Shown one piece after another: positions 1 to 10,455 of a stretch of 22,313 bases of DNA (positions within the stretch are counted from its first letter, which is position 1; each line of letters begins with the position of its first letter). The DNA comes from Bacteroidales bacterium (lineage in GTDB: Bacteria; Bacteroidota; Bacteroidia; Bacteroidales; Bacteroidaceae), in the NCBI GenBank assembly GCA_004552155.1, contig SFPF01000014.1, positions 1 to 22,313 of the forward strand, in the 5' to 3' direction. Both the position numbers and the translations under genes were made by a program. The notes beneath the pieces are model-generated. The model had not been told where the DNA came from. It worked only from the letters and a program-made list of their open reading frames with translations, and ran no database searches.

Positions 1-2
1 AA

Positions 3-61
3 ATTATCTTGCTGATAGTAAAAACTATCTTGCGGATAATGAAAACTATCTTGCTGATAGT
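3..61. repeat. Three tandem hairpin repeats, 21-bp period
   Basis: Three copies of a 17-bp unit of the form A(C/T)TATC-TTGC(T/G)-GATA(G/A)T lie at 3-19, 24-40 and 45-61, exactly 21 bp apart. Copies 1 and 3 each fold on themselves. The variant arms of copy 1 (ATTATC) and copy 2 (GATAAT) complement each other, and GATAGT of copy 1 pairs perfectly with ACTATC of copy 2, so alternative pairings exist. The array begins at the window edge and may continue upstream. Function is unknown. Confidence 0.8.
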
Positions 62-82
62 GGTGCTCGAACCCAAATAAAA

Positions 83-124
83 AAAACCTGCCGCGCTTGA
101 CAGGTTTCAAGTGCGGCAGGTTTT
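83..124 (-). terminator. Intrinsic terminator of the M6 protease gene
   Basis: Arms at 83-99 and 108-124 form a 17-bp stem with one G-U type position and an 8-nt loop. On the minus strand the stem is followed by a run of eight T residues (plus-strand A run at 79-86, partly inside the stem). It lies just past the stop codon of the protease gene at 144, so it closes that transcript. Confidence 0.88.
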
Positions 125-143
125 GATCTGTATGGGTTCCCCT

Positions 144-2894
144 TTATTTCACCACCTTTTTGCCATCTATTATATATATGCCTTTCGCGTTAGGCACGGT
201 GCGGCGGCCGCTAAGGTCGTAAGCAGGTGCGTTGGGGCACACGGTGGGTGTGGCGAACAGGGCGGCGATGCCGCTCTGCGGCGCAGGCACGACGATGGGC
301 GCGGAGGGCAGGGAGAAGAGGTCGCCCTGCGTGCCGTAAACGCGGTAATAATATTGCTCGGCGGCGGAAAGGCCGCTCACGGCATACTGCGTGGCGGCGC
401 CCATACGGAGGCGGTCGTAGGGCGGCACGGCGTGCCACACGGGTTCGCCGCCATGGCGGACGCACACGTCGTCGACCGCCAAGCCGCCACTGCCTACGCG
501 GCAGTAGGTGAGGCGCACGGCGGTGCAGCCTTCGGGCAGCACGGCGGTGCTGCCGGCGGGGGCGTCGGCGGCACAGGCGAGGGTGTAGGTGCTGCCTGCG
601 GAGGGCGCGGTGTCGGTGAGCCACAGCGTGTCGGCGTGCTGCCAGTCGGCACTGCCGGCACAGAGGGCGTCGATTGCCACATAGTTCTTGCCGCAGGGGG
701 CGTTGCGCTCGCGATACCAGAAGCTGAGGGCGCGGATGCCGTCGGCGTAGGGCGCGCTTTCGATGTACATATTGTCCGCCGAGAGGGAGGCAGACGGGGC
801 TGCCGCGCCGTAGGCTCCGGCGGTGGAGAGCGTCATTTTGCAATTCGTGGTCCAGCCTGCGGGCAGGTTTTTAAGTCCGTCGGTGAAGTCGACCGTGGCG
901 CTTTCAGGTTCGGAGAGGGTGCGCGTGAGCACGTCGAGGGCGTAGCCCGTGGCTTCGGGCATGGCTTGCCAGCGGGCGGTGAAGCCCGTGGCAGTCACAT
1001 CGGCGGGCTCTAAGGCTGTGGGGGCGGAGTAGGCAAAGGTGGCAGATGCGCTTTGTGCCTTGACGGTGAAGAAATATTCTGTCTCGGCTTGCAGGCCCGT
1101 TACGGCGCAGTGCGTGGCGGTGACGGTGCAGGGGTGGAAACCGTCTACGTAGCGATTGCCCCGGTCCGTGCGTGTCCAAACGTCCACGGCATAGGCCGTT
1201 GCGCTCTCCACGGCGTCCCAACGGGCGGTGAAGCCGATGGGCGTGACGTCGTCGGCGCGGGCATTCTCTACGGCGGGCAGCGTGGGCTTGCCGCCTGCGA
1301 TTTTAAGTTCAATGAGTCCGCTCTTTTCCTTAATCTCCGTAATAGGCACGCCCGTGGGGAGTCCGTCGCTGTCGCGCAGCGAGGGCGTGGTGTCGTCGGT
1401 GAGGGAAGTGACGTTGTCCGTGCCGGGGAAGGCATCGGCAGGGCGCGTAGCATCGCCCGCGCTGCCATCGGCTTCCACGAGGTCCACGCCTTGCAGCCAC
1501 GGCGTGGAGTTTACCTTGTTGGACTGCCAAAGGTCGGCGTCGTAAGTGATGTGCCAAACGAGCATGCCGTGACCGGGCAGATAGGTGTCCCAGCCTGTTT
1601 GCTGGCGGTTCTCGAGCAGGAAGTACTCGTCGGCTCCCTGTTGCGTGGCTATGCGCAGGGCGTGGCCCGTGGTGACGTTTTCAAGCACGATGTTGCGCGG
1701 CGTGGCATCGATGTCTTCTGGCGTGAGCCAGCCGAGCGAGAGGCGCTCGTAGGCGGAATAGGTGGGCGGCGTGTGAGCATGGTTGTTGTGCGAACCCACG
1801 TCCATGATGGTCCAGTTGCCGGGCGTGAGATAGCCCGAGCCGGAGGTGTCGTAGAGGTCGGGGAAACCGAGTACGTGGGTGAACTCGTGGCACACGGTGC
1901 CGATGCCTTCGAGGTGCATCTCCGACGCGCCCGTGGCGGGATTGACGATGGGGCGCAACTCGTTGGAGCAGGCGTAGCGGTTCACGCGCACGCCGTCGAA
2001 GACATACTGCTTGCCCGTGATGGCTTCAATCTCTGCCGCGTGCTGCCACACGGTGTAGGCAGGGCCGCCCGTGGCCTCGCCCTGTCCGGCGTAGAATATA
2101 TATATATTGTCTACCGCCCCGTCCTTGTCGCGGTCGTAAATGGAGAAATCAATTTCGTCGTCGAGTTGCGTGCAAGCCTCTATGGCCATGTTCCAGGCGT
2201 TGAGGTCTTCGCCCTGCACGCTCTGCCCGTAGAAACTGATGTCCTTGCTGAGGACTACCGGGCCGTAGACGTCAAAGGTGAGGTTGAACTTGCCGCCGGA
2301 GCCGTCGATGAAGTAGTCGTGCACGCTGCCCGTTGCGCCGTCGTAGTCGAAGCCTTCCTTGTTGAGCATATCGCTGAACGTCTGCCGGGGATTGGGCACG
2401 GTGAAATCCGTTGCCTCGCCGTCGGCTGTGGTCTTGGGGAAACTCACGAGAATGGCCAGCGCGCGCTGTGCGCCTGTGGTGGGGTAGGCCTGTGTGCCGA
2501 CTGTGCCGCCTTTGATGCCCAACCGTTTGCCGGGGGCGCGGCGCAGGGCTGCGCGTGTTTGCCTCAGGGCATCGAGGGCGGCGGTTTTGTCATAGTTTTT
2601 TACAAAACTTAGTTCCTCGGGCGTGCGTTCGGCAAGGTTGCGTGCGCGGAGGGCGGTGGCATTGAGGCTACCCTCGCTCACCGCGGCATAATAGAAGAAG
2701 CCTTCGCGCTGCACGAGGGGAATGCTGTCGAGCGAGAGGTGGTAATGGAAATGCTCATCGCCGCAGAGGCGCACGGTGAGGGTGCCGCCGTCGGGCTGCA
2801 CTACGCGGCGCGGCGTGGGGTCGGCGGGCAGGGCGCGGACCACGGGCGCGGCGGCGAGGAACAGGAGGGAAAGGAGAAGATTGCGGGTGTTCAT
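144..2894 (-). CDS. Secreted M6-family (immune inhibitor A-like) zinc metalloprotease with fibronectin type III domain(s)
   Basis: A 916-residue secreted protease. Residues 1-21 form a signal peptide ending near VRALPA. The catalytic region (about 140-470) carries the zinc site H336-E337-F-T-H340 followed by GFPDLYDT, the standard M6 peptidase signature, and later GHGMLVWHI and QGVDLVEADG, which are also typical of the family. A fibronectin type III-like domain (about 545-635) contains GFTARWDAVESA, and a second begins with GFTARWQAMPEA. A jelly-roll-like region with SFWYRERN follows. The C-terminus is YDLSGRR...GIYIIDGKKVVK, a tail seen on many Prevotella-type exported proteins and possibly a type IX secretion or surface signal. 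The gene starts 56 bp after the preceding paralog gene stops and ends at a terminator, so it is probably last in its transcript. The short linker between the two fibronectin-like domains (plus-strand about 1030) could hide an in-frame loss, but I cannot show this. Substrate is unknown. Confidence 0.9.
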   Translation of the reverse strand: MNTRNLLLSLLFLAAAPVVRALPADPTPRRVVQPDGGTLTVRLCGDEHFHYHLSLDSIPLVQREGFFYYAAVSEGSLNATALRARNLAERTPEELSFVKNYDKTAALDALRQTRAALRRAPGKRLGIKGGTVGTQAYPTTGAQRALAILVSFPKTTADGEATDFTVPNPRQTFSDMLNKEGFDYDGATGSVHDYFIDGSGGKFNLTFDVYGPVVLSKDISFYGQSVQGEDLNAWNMAIEACTQLDDEIDFSIYDRDKDGAVDNIYIFYAGQGEATGGPAYTVWQHAAEIEAITGKQYVFDGVRVNRYACSNELRPIVNPATGASEMHLEGIGTVCHEFTHVLGFPDLYDTSGSGYLTPGNWTIMDVGSHNNHAHTPPTYSAYERLSLGWLTPEDIDATPRNIVLENVTTGHALRIATQQGADEYFLLENRQQTGWDTYLPGHGMLVWHITYDADLWQSNKVNSTPWLQGVDLVEADGSAGDATRPADAFPGTDNVTSLTDDTTPSLRDSDGLPTGVPITEIKEKSGLIELKIAGGKPTLPAVENARADDVTPIGFTARWDAVESATAYAVDVWTRTDRGNRYVDGFHPCTVTATHCAVTGLQAETEYFFTVKAQSASATFAYSAPTALEPADVTATGFTARWQAMPEATGYALDVLTRTLSEPESATVDFTDGLKNLPAGWTTNCKMTLSTAGAYGAAAPSASLSADNMYIESAPYADGIRALSFWYRERNAPCGKNYVAIDALCAGSADWQHADTLWLTDTAPSAGSTYTLACAADAPAGSTAVLPEGCTAVRLTYCRVGSGGLAVDDVCVRHGGEPVWHAVPPYDRLRMGAATQYAVSGLSAAEQYYYRVYGTQGDLFSLPSAPIVVPAPQSGIAALFATPTVCPNAPAYDLSGRRTVPNAKGIYIIDGKKVVK

Positions 2895-2950
2895 GGGGAG
2901 GATTTATTGGTTTATAAGCGTAGGGACGTTCTGCAGAACGCCCCTACTTT

Positions 2951-3499
2951 TTATTTAATAAAAACTTTCTTGCCGCCAACGATATAGATGCCTTTGCCCG
3001 CGCGGGTGACGCGGCGGCCGCTGAGGTCGTAGACGGGGGCGGGCTGGCCGGAGCGTTCAGGCAGGAGCACAGAACCGATGCCCGTGTGGCTGACGAAGGT
3101 GGCAGGCGAGAGGATTGACTCGCCGGCAGTGTAAACCACAGAAACGGCGTAGTGGTGCTCGCCGGCAGGCATCGTTTCGCTATAAGAAGGCTCGGCAATG
3201 GGCGCGGCGGTGAGTTGCTTGCCGTCGCGGTACACATTGTAGCCCACGAAGGTGAGACCGTCGGCTGCGCGGCGGTAGGCGATGTCGTCAATATATAATA
3301 TATACTGGTCATCGGACACGCAGCGGATGGCAAAGCGCCGGGCACTCTCGGGCAGGTCGAAGGAGATTTGCCGCCAAGAACCGGGCACGGTGATGGTGCT
3401 GCCTATCTTGGTAAAGTCGGCTGCATCGGTGCTGCCCTCTGAATAGAGCACCTCGATGCTCTCAACCGTGCCGTAGGTGGTGTTGCAAGGCGGCTGCTG
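2951..3499 (-). pseudogene. C-terminal fragment of large secreted Fn3/jelly-roll protein (paralog 2)
   Basis: This is the continuation, in another frame, of the gene that starts at 7134. From about 3490 downward the frame reads TTYGTVESIEVLYSEG, then a jelly-roll-like end (WRQISFDLPESARRFAIRCVSDDQ), a fibronectin-like domain (LTFVGYNVYRDGKQLTAAP) and the tail YDLSGRRV...GIYIVGGKKVFIK. The paralog at 7266-8849 has the same order (ESFEVLYSTT, FAIRCVSDSK, LVGYNVYRDG), which fixes the alignment. The upstream part of this open frame, including its first ATG at 3682, is only a shadow of the other frame. There is no independent start, so the fragment is probably untranslated unless the frame change is a sequence error. 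Confidence 0.8.
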
Positions 3500-6400
3500 G
3501 TGAAGGCGGCAAGGACCTGCTTGCCCGAGTGGGGCTGCCAAGTGGCGGCGGTGAGTCCCGCTTTCGAGGGATTGAACACCTGATAAGCCATGGCTGCGCC
3601 GGCGTTGGGGTAGTCGATGTAATCGCCATAGCCGTTCTGTATGCCAGCCGTGAGGCGGCCGTCGCCGTCGTAGAGCGTCCATTGTCCGAGGTTTTGGATG
3701 GTGAAGGCCGTGTACGACTCAAAATCTTCTACCACGTCGGTGGCTTCGGACGACTCGTTGATGAGCGGCTTTTCCCAAGAAAGCGTGCAAACGCCGTCGG
3801 CATAATTCGCCGTGACGCTGCTCACAAACGGCAGGCCGGGCAGCACGGTGACGGTGACGGAGTTGGAGAGATTGTCCGTATCGGTGAAATCGCCGTCGGC
3901 CACGATGCGTGCGCTGTAAACGCTCGACTCGGCTGCATCGGAGTTGGGCGTGTCGGTGAGCGTGATGCTTGCCGGCGCGTCGGGGGCTACTTCCGCGCCC
4001 TCGGCGGTGAAGACCACCTTGCCGTCGCGCAGCAGTTCTACGCTGTAATCCGTAGCAGGCAACGAGCCGTTGTTGCGATAGGAGAGGGTAAACGTATTGG
4101 TCTCGCCCACTTTCACTTCGCTCTTCTCGGCCGCGAGCGTGCCGGCGATGAGGTCGCGCTCGTGCCAGTCGAAGACGGAGATGTTGTCTACATAAAGCAC
4201 GTTCATCAGTTCGGGCGAAAGATGCCCGAGGGCTTGGAACTGCACTTGTATGGGACCGGCAGCGGCATAGGGCGCGAGCGAAACGTAATGGCGCGTCCAT
4301 TCCTTTTCAACGTCTGCGCCGCTCAGTTTGTTCTCTTTGAGGCGCAGCACTTCGTGGCGATTGCCAGCGCCGTCGCGGATAATGACTGCCAGTTCGTTCA
4401 GCGCGGCGTGGTGGCGGAAGAAATGGAAGCGCAACGTGGGATTTTCTGCGCCGGCGAGTGAAATTTTCGGTGAAACCAATGCGCCCGTGGTGCCTTCCGC
4501 ACCGTTGATGTAAGCCATGAGGCCGCCGTCGTTGTCCTGTGCATCGGAGTAGCTGCCCATGGCAAGGTATTTCCATTCAAACACATCGCTTTCCTGAATA
4601 ACCCACGGCCCGCAGTCGATGCCGCGTTTGCTGAACGACTCGGCGTAGGGCAGGGCATAGGCATCGCCCACAAACACGGTGTCGGCGGGCGTGACAGGGC
4701 CGTTGCCTTTCAGACCGCGCGCCTGGATGCCGAACCATGCCAGCGTCTGCTTGCCCGCAGTGGGCGGGATGGTGGTGGAGAAGGTGCGGTCGGTGGTTTC
4801 GGTCTTCTGCCCCTGCATGTCGGTGACGGTGTAGGAGAGCGTGGCGGCATTGACGTAGCCGCCGTGCGTGCCGACCGACGGCGCGTCCCAAGAAAGCGAG
4901 ATGTTGCCGGAGGCATCGCAGTTCACCTTGATGTTCTCAACATTGCCCGGCGTGTCCTCGCCCACATAGGCTGTTGCCTTTGCTACAAGGCCTGCGCCGT
5001 AGGCGTTGGAGGCGACGACGGTATAAGAGAAATTGCCGTTGGAGGTTGGCGTGTCAGTAACCGTAATCGTTTGTCCCGGCTTTACGTCGGTAAGTGTGGC
5101 GATGGTCTGCGTGCCACGCTTCACAATGACCTGCGTGAGCGCATCGAGCGGTGCCCCGCAGATGTCGGTCAGCGGCAGCGTGCAGGTAATCGTTGCGCCC
5201 AGTGCGCCGGCAGCGGCTGCCGTTACCTGCACGTCCGTTGCTGCTGCGGGGGCATGCACGGAAGCCAATTCGCGGAGCTGCAAATCATCGATGGTGAGGA
5301 AATAGCCCGTTTCGTAAGTGCTTGCAGCGTGCAGGCCGATGCAGGCGCGGCCGTCTGCTTCGGGACGGAACATGGCAGTGAGTGTGGTGGCAGAAGCCTT
5401 GTTTACCTCCGTTTCAGGCAGGACGTTCTGCGTCATTGCCCCCGACTGCGGGCGCGTGCCGAGCCAGGCGGAGATGATGTCGGCATAGCCGTCGCCCGAG
5501 GCTGCCTTGAACGAGAGTTCGTAAACGTGCTCCGTGTCGAGGAGGAAGGGCGGCGAGATGAGCCAGTCGTCGCCGTCGAGCATCGATGCTTCGGCGTAGG
5601 CATACGTCACGCTGCCTGCTTCGTAGAACCAAGTATTGTTGTCGCCATTGGTGTCTTCAATCGTGAACGACATCAGACTGCTCGGCGTGTTGAACGTTTC
5701 CTTATAGGGCAGGGGCACTTCCTTGCCGAGCACGATTTCCTCCGTCGTGGCGGTTTCGCCCTTCACGTCGCCCCAATAACTTTCCACGTCGTAGGTGTAA
5801 ACGCCGAAGCGCGCAATCTCTGCCGCCTCGGTGCAGGAGGTAGCGTTGCCCTCGTAGATGGTTGCGCCGTCGGGTTGGCGTACCACTTTATAGGTAACGG
5901 CCGTGCCGTCCACGTAACCGCCGTGCGTGCCCTGCGCCGCGCCCCAAGCCACCGTGACAAGATTGTCTGCGCCGAGCGTGGCGGTGGGGTTGACAGCCTT
6001 GGGCGTGTCGCGCCCAATCCATACGCGCTGCACGTACACGGGGCAGCGGCCGGCGGCGTTGCTGGCATCTATTTTAATAATGTGTGCGCCTTCGGCCATC
6101 GTGGCAGGCACGCCGACGCTACTGCCTGCGGCTGCGGTGCCCTCGGCAATGACGTTGCCGTCAATGCGCACGCGGTAAGCGAGTGTTCCCGAAAGGGCAT
6201 CGCCGCCAAAGGTTTGGCTGGGCAGCGTGAAGCGCACGGTGCCGCTCGTCGCGCCTTGGGGAAAGTCGGCGGCAACGCTGCCGATGCGCCCGGGAGCGCC
6301 GGCGGGGGTGAAGGGAGAGGTGGTGTAAAGACCCACAAACTCCATGTGCTTGTCTACTGTGGTGAGTTTCTCGGCTGCGCCCGTTGAGAGGTTCACTTCG

Positions 6401-7134
6401 CATACCTCAACGTCCTTCTCCGTGCCGTGCGGCGTCATCACCCAGAAGAGGCGGCCCGTGGCATAGTCGAACGCGGCGGACTGGTCGTATTTGATGTTCT
6501 TGCCCGTTGTGCCGATCAGCGTCAGCGCGGCGGTTTCCTTGTCAACGCGCATCAGTTCGGCATATTCGCCGATGCCGTAGAGTTCGCCCTCCTTGTTGCA
6601 GGAAAGGGTGAAGAGTTTTTGGGAAAGGTTGCCGATGGGCGTCACTTCGCCTGTGAACACGTTGAGCGTGCCGAGGTAATAGCTGCGCCCCGTTTCGTCG
6701 TTACCCAGTCCGAAGCAGCCGAACACCTGGTCGGTCACGGGGTCGTAGGTGAGGTCGGAGGCAATGCCCGTGGTGTTTTCGAGCGGCGTGTCGCTGATGA
6801 GTTTCCAATTGTCACGGGTGTCGTAGGCACGCAGCGAAACGGTAATCGCGTCAGAATATGTTTCATAACTGACGATATAATATATGCCGTCGATATACAC
6901 GCCGCCGCCGTTGGCTTTGAGTTCGGGCGAGATGTGTACGGCCTGCGGTGCCGTGCCGTCGTTGGCGGGAATAGAATATACGCCATACGGCGGTTGCTGC
7001 ATGTCGCCCCAGCCGTAGGCAAAAATCACGCCGCCGTAAAGTGTGGGATAGTCGGCGGTCTGCGCGATGCCGCGCCCTGCGCCTGCGAAGCAGCAAAGCA
7101 GGAGACAGGCGATTTTGAGTAGATAGTTCTGCAT
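3403..7134 (-). pseudogene. Large secreted Fn3/choice-of-anchor-type protein (paralog 2), N-terminal 1.2 kb codons before a frame break
   Basis: The start at 7134 gives a clear signal peptide (KIACLLLCCFAGAGRGIAQ). Residues about 28-270 resemble a beta-propeller, with repeated blade-like segments such as LYGIGEYAELMRVDKETAALT. Two rounds of a fibronectin-like segment plus a jelly-roll (choice-of-anchor J-like) segment follow. Each fibronectin-like segment carries GTHGGYV, and the jelly rolls carry PLPYKETFN and ALPYAESFS. Near residue 1215 (about 3490) similarity to the paralog stops and the frame runs into a spurious tail ending at 3403. The true C-terminus continues in another frame (2951-3499). 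Comparison with the paralog suggests that roughly 35 codons are missing, which would give an original protein near 1,430 residues. The likely role is an extracellular or surface-attached adhesin or binding protein. The domain content does not identify a ligand. Confidence 0.82.
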
Positions 7135-7202
7135 ATTAGGGTTTTGAATTTCAATCTATTTGTCCACGAAAGATTATTATATGCGGTTTTCAGAAAAGTA
7201 AT

Positions 7203-7242
7203 AATTGCCTGGAAAGCAGAGCGTGCTGCCTTCCAGGCAATT
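7203..7242 (-). terminator. Terminator-like hairpin between the two paralogs
   Basis: A 12-bp perfect stem (7203-7214 with 7231-7242) is extended inward by GCAG/CTGC after one mismatch, with a 6-nt loop. It starts 24 bp past the stop codon at 7266. The minus-strand sequence after the stem (ATTATTACTTTTC) is T-rich but lacks a clean U run, so termination may be partial or the hairpin may protect a 3' end. Confidence 0.6.
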
Positions 7243-7265
7243 TCGCAATCAGTTGTCTGTATTCA

Positions 7266-8849
7266 TTACGGCACGCGCACCGTGACGCCCTTGCCGCCGC
7301 CGATACGAACCACGTAGATGCCGCTGCCCGTGGCGATGCGGTTGGAGGCATTGCCGCTGAGGCTGCTGATGCGGCGGCCGTCGGTGGCAAATACTTCTAC
7401 GGGCAGACCGTTAGCGCCTTGCACTACGATGCAGCCCTTGGCTGTGCCGATGCGCATCTGCTGCGAGGTGAGGCGGTTGATGCCAGTTGCCACAATCTGC
7501 AAGGCTTCGGAGAGCTGCGACTCGCCCTTGTCGTAAACGGCGGTCACCTGATAAGAGTAGTTCGTGCCTTCCGTCACGTGGTCGTCATACCACACGGTTT
7601 CGGGCAGAGGCTCGGCGTTGGCCTTCACGCCATCGCGGTAAACGTTGTAGCCCACGAGCGAAAGTTCCTCCGTCGTTGCGCCTACGGGAATGTAGGTGAT
7701 GTCATCGAGCATGAGGGCAAACTTGCTGTCAGAAACGCAGCGGATAGCGAAGTAGCGTGCGCCTTCGGGCAGTTCCACCTTAAACTCTTCCCAACCCGAA
7801 ACGTTGGCGATGTCGTAGGTGTCGCCAATCTTCGTGAAGGCTTCTACGGTAGGCGTGGTCGTGGAGTAGAGCACCTCGAAACTTTCGGGCGTGTAAACGC
7901 CGCCCATGCCCGTCTTGGCGTAGAACGAAATGGTCTGTGCCGCGCCGTTGAGTTCGGGCGAGATGAGCCAGTCGTCGTTGGGCGTTTCAGTCTGTCCCTC
8001 GTCGGGCGAGGCGCATTTGAAGGCTACGAGCATCTGGTCGCCGCTGTGAGCGTCCCAAGTGCTGAACGGAATGCCGGCTTCAAGCGAGTTGAACACTTGG
8101 AATGCCATCGGTGCGCCGGCGTTGGGGTATTCCAGCGGGCCGAACGAAGCGTCCAGCGTTATCTTAATCGTGTTTTGTCCGTCGCGGTCGATCACTTTCC
8201 AGTCACCGATGTTGGCGATAGCGAATGCCTCGTAGGTTTCGAAGCGTTCCGTGACGCTCGTTGCGGGCATGTCGGCAAAGTCGGGTTCTTCCCAAAGGAG
8301 TTTCACGGCGTTGCCCACGCATTCGCCCGTCAGGCCGCTTACGCGGGGATATTGCGGCATGATGATTTCAACGCTTGTGCTGTTGCTTTCATTGTTGGCG
8401 CTGTTCTCATCGAGCGTACAGTTGATTTTGGCGGAGTACACGCTGATTTCATCGTCGAGGATTGTGGGCGTGTCGGTGAGCGTGAGCGTCAGGGTGGCGC
8501 CTACGGCGATGTCCTTGCCTGCGGTGGTGCTGCAAAGTTTGCCGTTCTTATAGAGTTCCACTTCGTAGCCGCTGCCGCGCAGAGCCTTGTTGCCCGAGTT
8601 GCGGAGCTGGAAGGTGAAGGTGCCCTGTTCGCCCACCTTAATCTTTTCGGGTGCGGTGAGCGTGCCTGCCTGCAAGTCGTAGTCGATGGCCTCGGTAATG
8701 GCAAAGTTGTCGAACGAGGTGATGTCTGCCGTGCTTTCAACCGAGATGCCCGTGAAGGCGATGCGCACGAATTGCGAGTCCTTATAGGGCGTGAGGTCGG
8801 CTGTGAAGCGGTGCCAGCCCTTGGTGTCCTGATTGAGCGACTTGGTCGG
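7266..8849 (-). pseudogene. C-terminal fragment of large secreted Fn3/jelly-roll protein (paralog 1)
   Basis: This is the third frame segment of the gene that begins at 11695. It opens near 8845 with KSLNQDTKGWHRF, the end of a jelly-roll domain matching KEWTRHYVSLAPY in paralog 2. A CARDB-like segment follows (GTLTAPEKIKVGEQGTFTFQLRN), then a fibronectin-like domain, another jelly roll (NDDWLISPELNG ... FAIRCVSDSK), a fibronectin-like domain (LVGYNVYRDGVKA) and a C-terminal segment, VFATDGRRISSL...GIYVVRIGGG, resembling a type IX secretion (Por) sorting tail. The first ATG (8768) falls inside a domain, so it is not a natural start. The matching part of paralog 2 is contiguous, which argues that the split here is secondary. 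Confidence 0.8.
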
Positions 8850-10455
8850 ACTTGCCCGTAAGGTAAATCCAACTCGAGAGTTGCGGCTTGCTCATCTTCG
8901 AGATGTCGATTTTGGGGGAGATGATGCGGCTCGAAACGCCGAGTTTGCTTGTGCTGAAAGCAATCACGCCGCCGTCGCCGTCCTGCGTGCCGGCTTGCGT
9001 CGCAGAACCGTCGCACGGTGTCCAGCGGGCTTCGCCGATTTCGCCGATGGCCATTTCTGGCAGCCACGGCGCATAGGTCATGTGCACGCCGGCGAAACTT
9101 TCAGTGAGCGGTGCTTCATAGGGTGCGCCGGCAATGGCAACCACCGTCTTCCACACGTAGCGACCGCTGCCCGCGTTGTTGAGAGCGTATACGGAGTAGC
9201 CTTGGTAAGCCTGTCCGCCCGAGATGTCGAGCTTGTCGCGGAAGGTCGTCTCGCTCGTGCCGTACTCATCGGAGGAGTAGCCTACGGATACTTCATAGAG
9301 CAGGCCGGCGGGGTCGATGTAGCCGCCGTGCTGGCCAGTGTCGGGAGCGTCCCACGTGAGCACCACGGTGCCCGGGTCGCTAAGGTCTTCCGTTGCTTTG
9401 AGGTTGCGCACGGGTCCCGGTGCGTCAAGGCCGATGTACTTGCTCTGCGTGTCGAAATCGCCCGTCACGCCGCCTGCGATGCTATATATTTTATATGTAT
9501 GCGTGTCTTGGCTCACGCCCTCCGTGTCGATCACACTGATGGTCTGCCCCGGCGTAACGTCGGTGACGCGGGCTATTTCCGTGCCGTCGCGCTCAACCAC
9601 ACAGCAGTCGAGGCTTTGGAGCGTGCTGCCGTTGATGGCTTTTGAGGGCGCGTTGAAGGCGATGGTGGCAGAAAGCGCACCGCGCTCGCCCGGGGTTACA
9701 AGGAGGTTTTCGGGTTTGCCCGGAGCCGTGGCGGGGGTGACTGTCACAGCCACGTCGTCTACGTAGACGGTACTCATGTCGGCAGGGCTGCAAGCCTTGA
9801 CGGCAAAGTAGTAGACGCCCGTTTCGGTGGGCTTGAACGAGCCGCGCAGGTAGTGCATGCGGGGTTCGTATGTGATGACGGTGGGCGCAATCAGCTCGGT
9901 CGTCATGGCTGCGGGCGTTGCCTCGCGTCCCACGTAGCCAGCCACAGCCTCGTCGAGCGACGTATTGTAGGCGGTGAAGGAGAGGTGATAGAGGTTGCCG
10001 GCTTCGAGTTTGATACCGGGCGTGAATGCCCAGTCGTCGGCAGCGTTCTTCGTGTTGTACTTATAGGAGATGCGTCCGCCGTTGAGTTCCCAAGTCGAGC
10101 CGTCGCTGTTGTTGTCCGTGATAACCCAGCCGTCGAGGGCATTGGCCGCATCGAAGTTCTGCGTATAAGGCACGCCCTGATAAGTGCCCAGTTGCAGGGC
10201 GTTGGAGGTCTTTGCCTCGCTGCTCTGCCCCTTGTAGTTGGTCACGACGTCGTAGGTATAAGTCGTCTTGACGTCTGAGGTGATGAGGTCGGTGCAAGTC
10301 TTGTCTGCGCCCGTGTATACGGTTACGCCGTCGGGCTGGCGCGTCACGGTGTAGGTGAGCTGCGCGGCATCGATGTAGCCGCCGTGCTCGCCGCGCGTGC
10401 CTGCTGTCCAGTTGATGTTGATGTGGCTGCCTGCGTTGTCGGTGCTGGCTGTAGG
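8782..10455 (-). pseudogene. Middle fragment of large secreted Fn3/jelly-roll protein (paralog 1)
   Basis: The frame opens near 10455 with PTASTDNAGSHININWTAG, the start of a fibronectin-like domain with GEHGGYIDAAQLTYTVTRQP. A jelly roll follows (GVPYTQNFDAANALDGWVI ... YVDDVAVTV), then two fibronectin-like domains (the second with GQHGGYIDPAGLLYEV) and a second jelly roll (EAPLTESFAG ... RIISPKIDISKMSK). At about 8845 the homologous reading leaves this frame and a short spurious end runs to the stop at 8782. Both ends are frame breaks, so the fragment has neither a native start nor a native stop. Confidence 0.8.

Noticed and set aside
1053..2612. 519-codon plus-strand frame opposite the protease gene
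   Set aside because: It is antisense to a gene with clear M6 motifs. Its Gly/Val/His-rich composition is typical of the reverse of a GC-rich gene.
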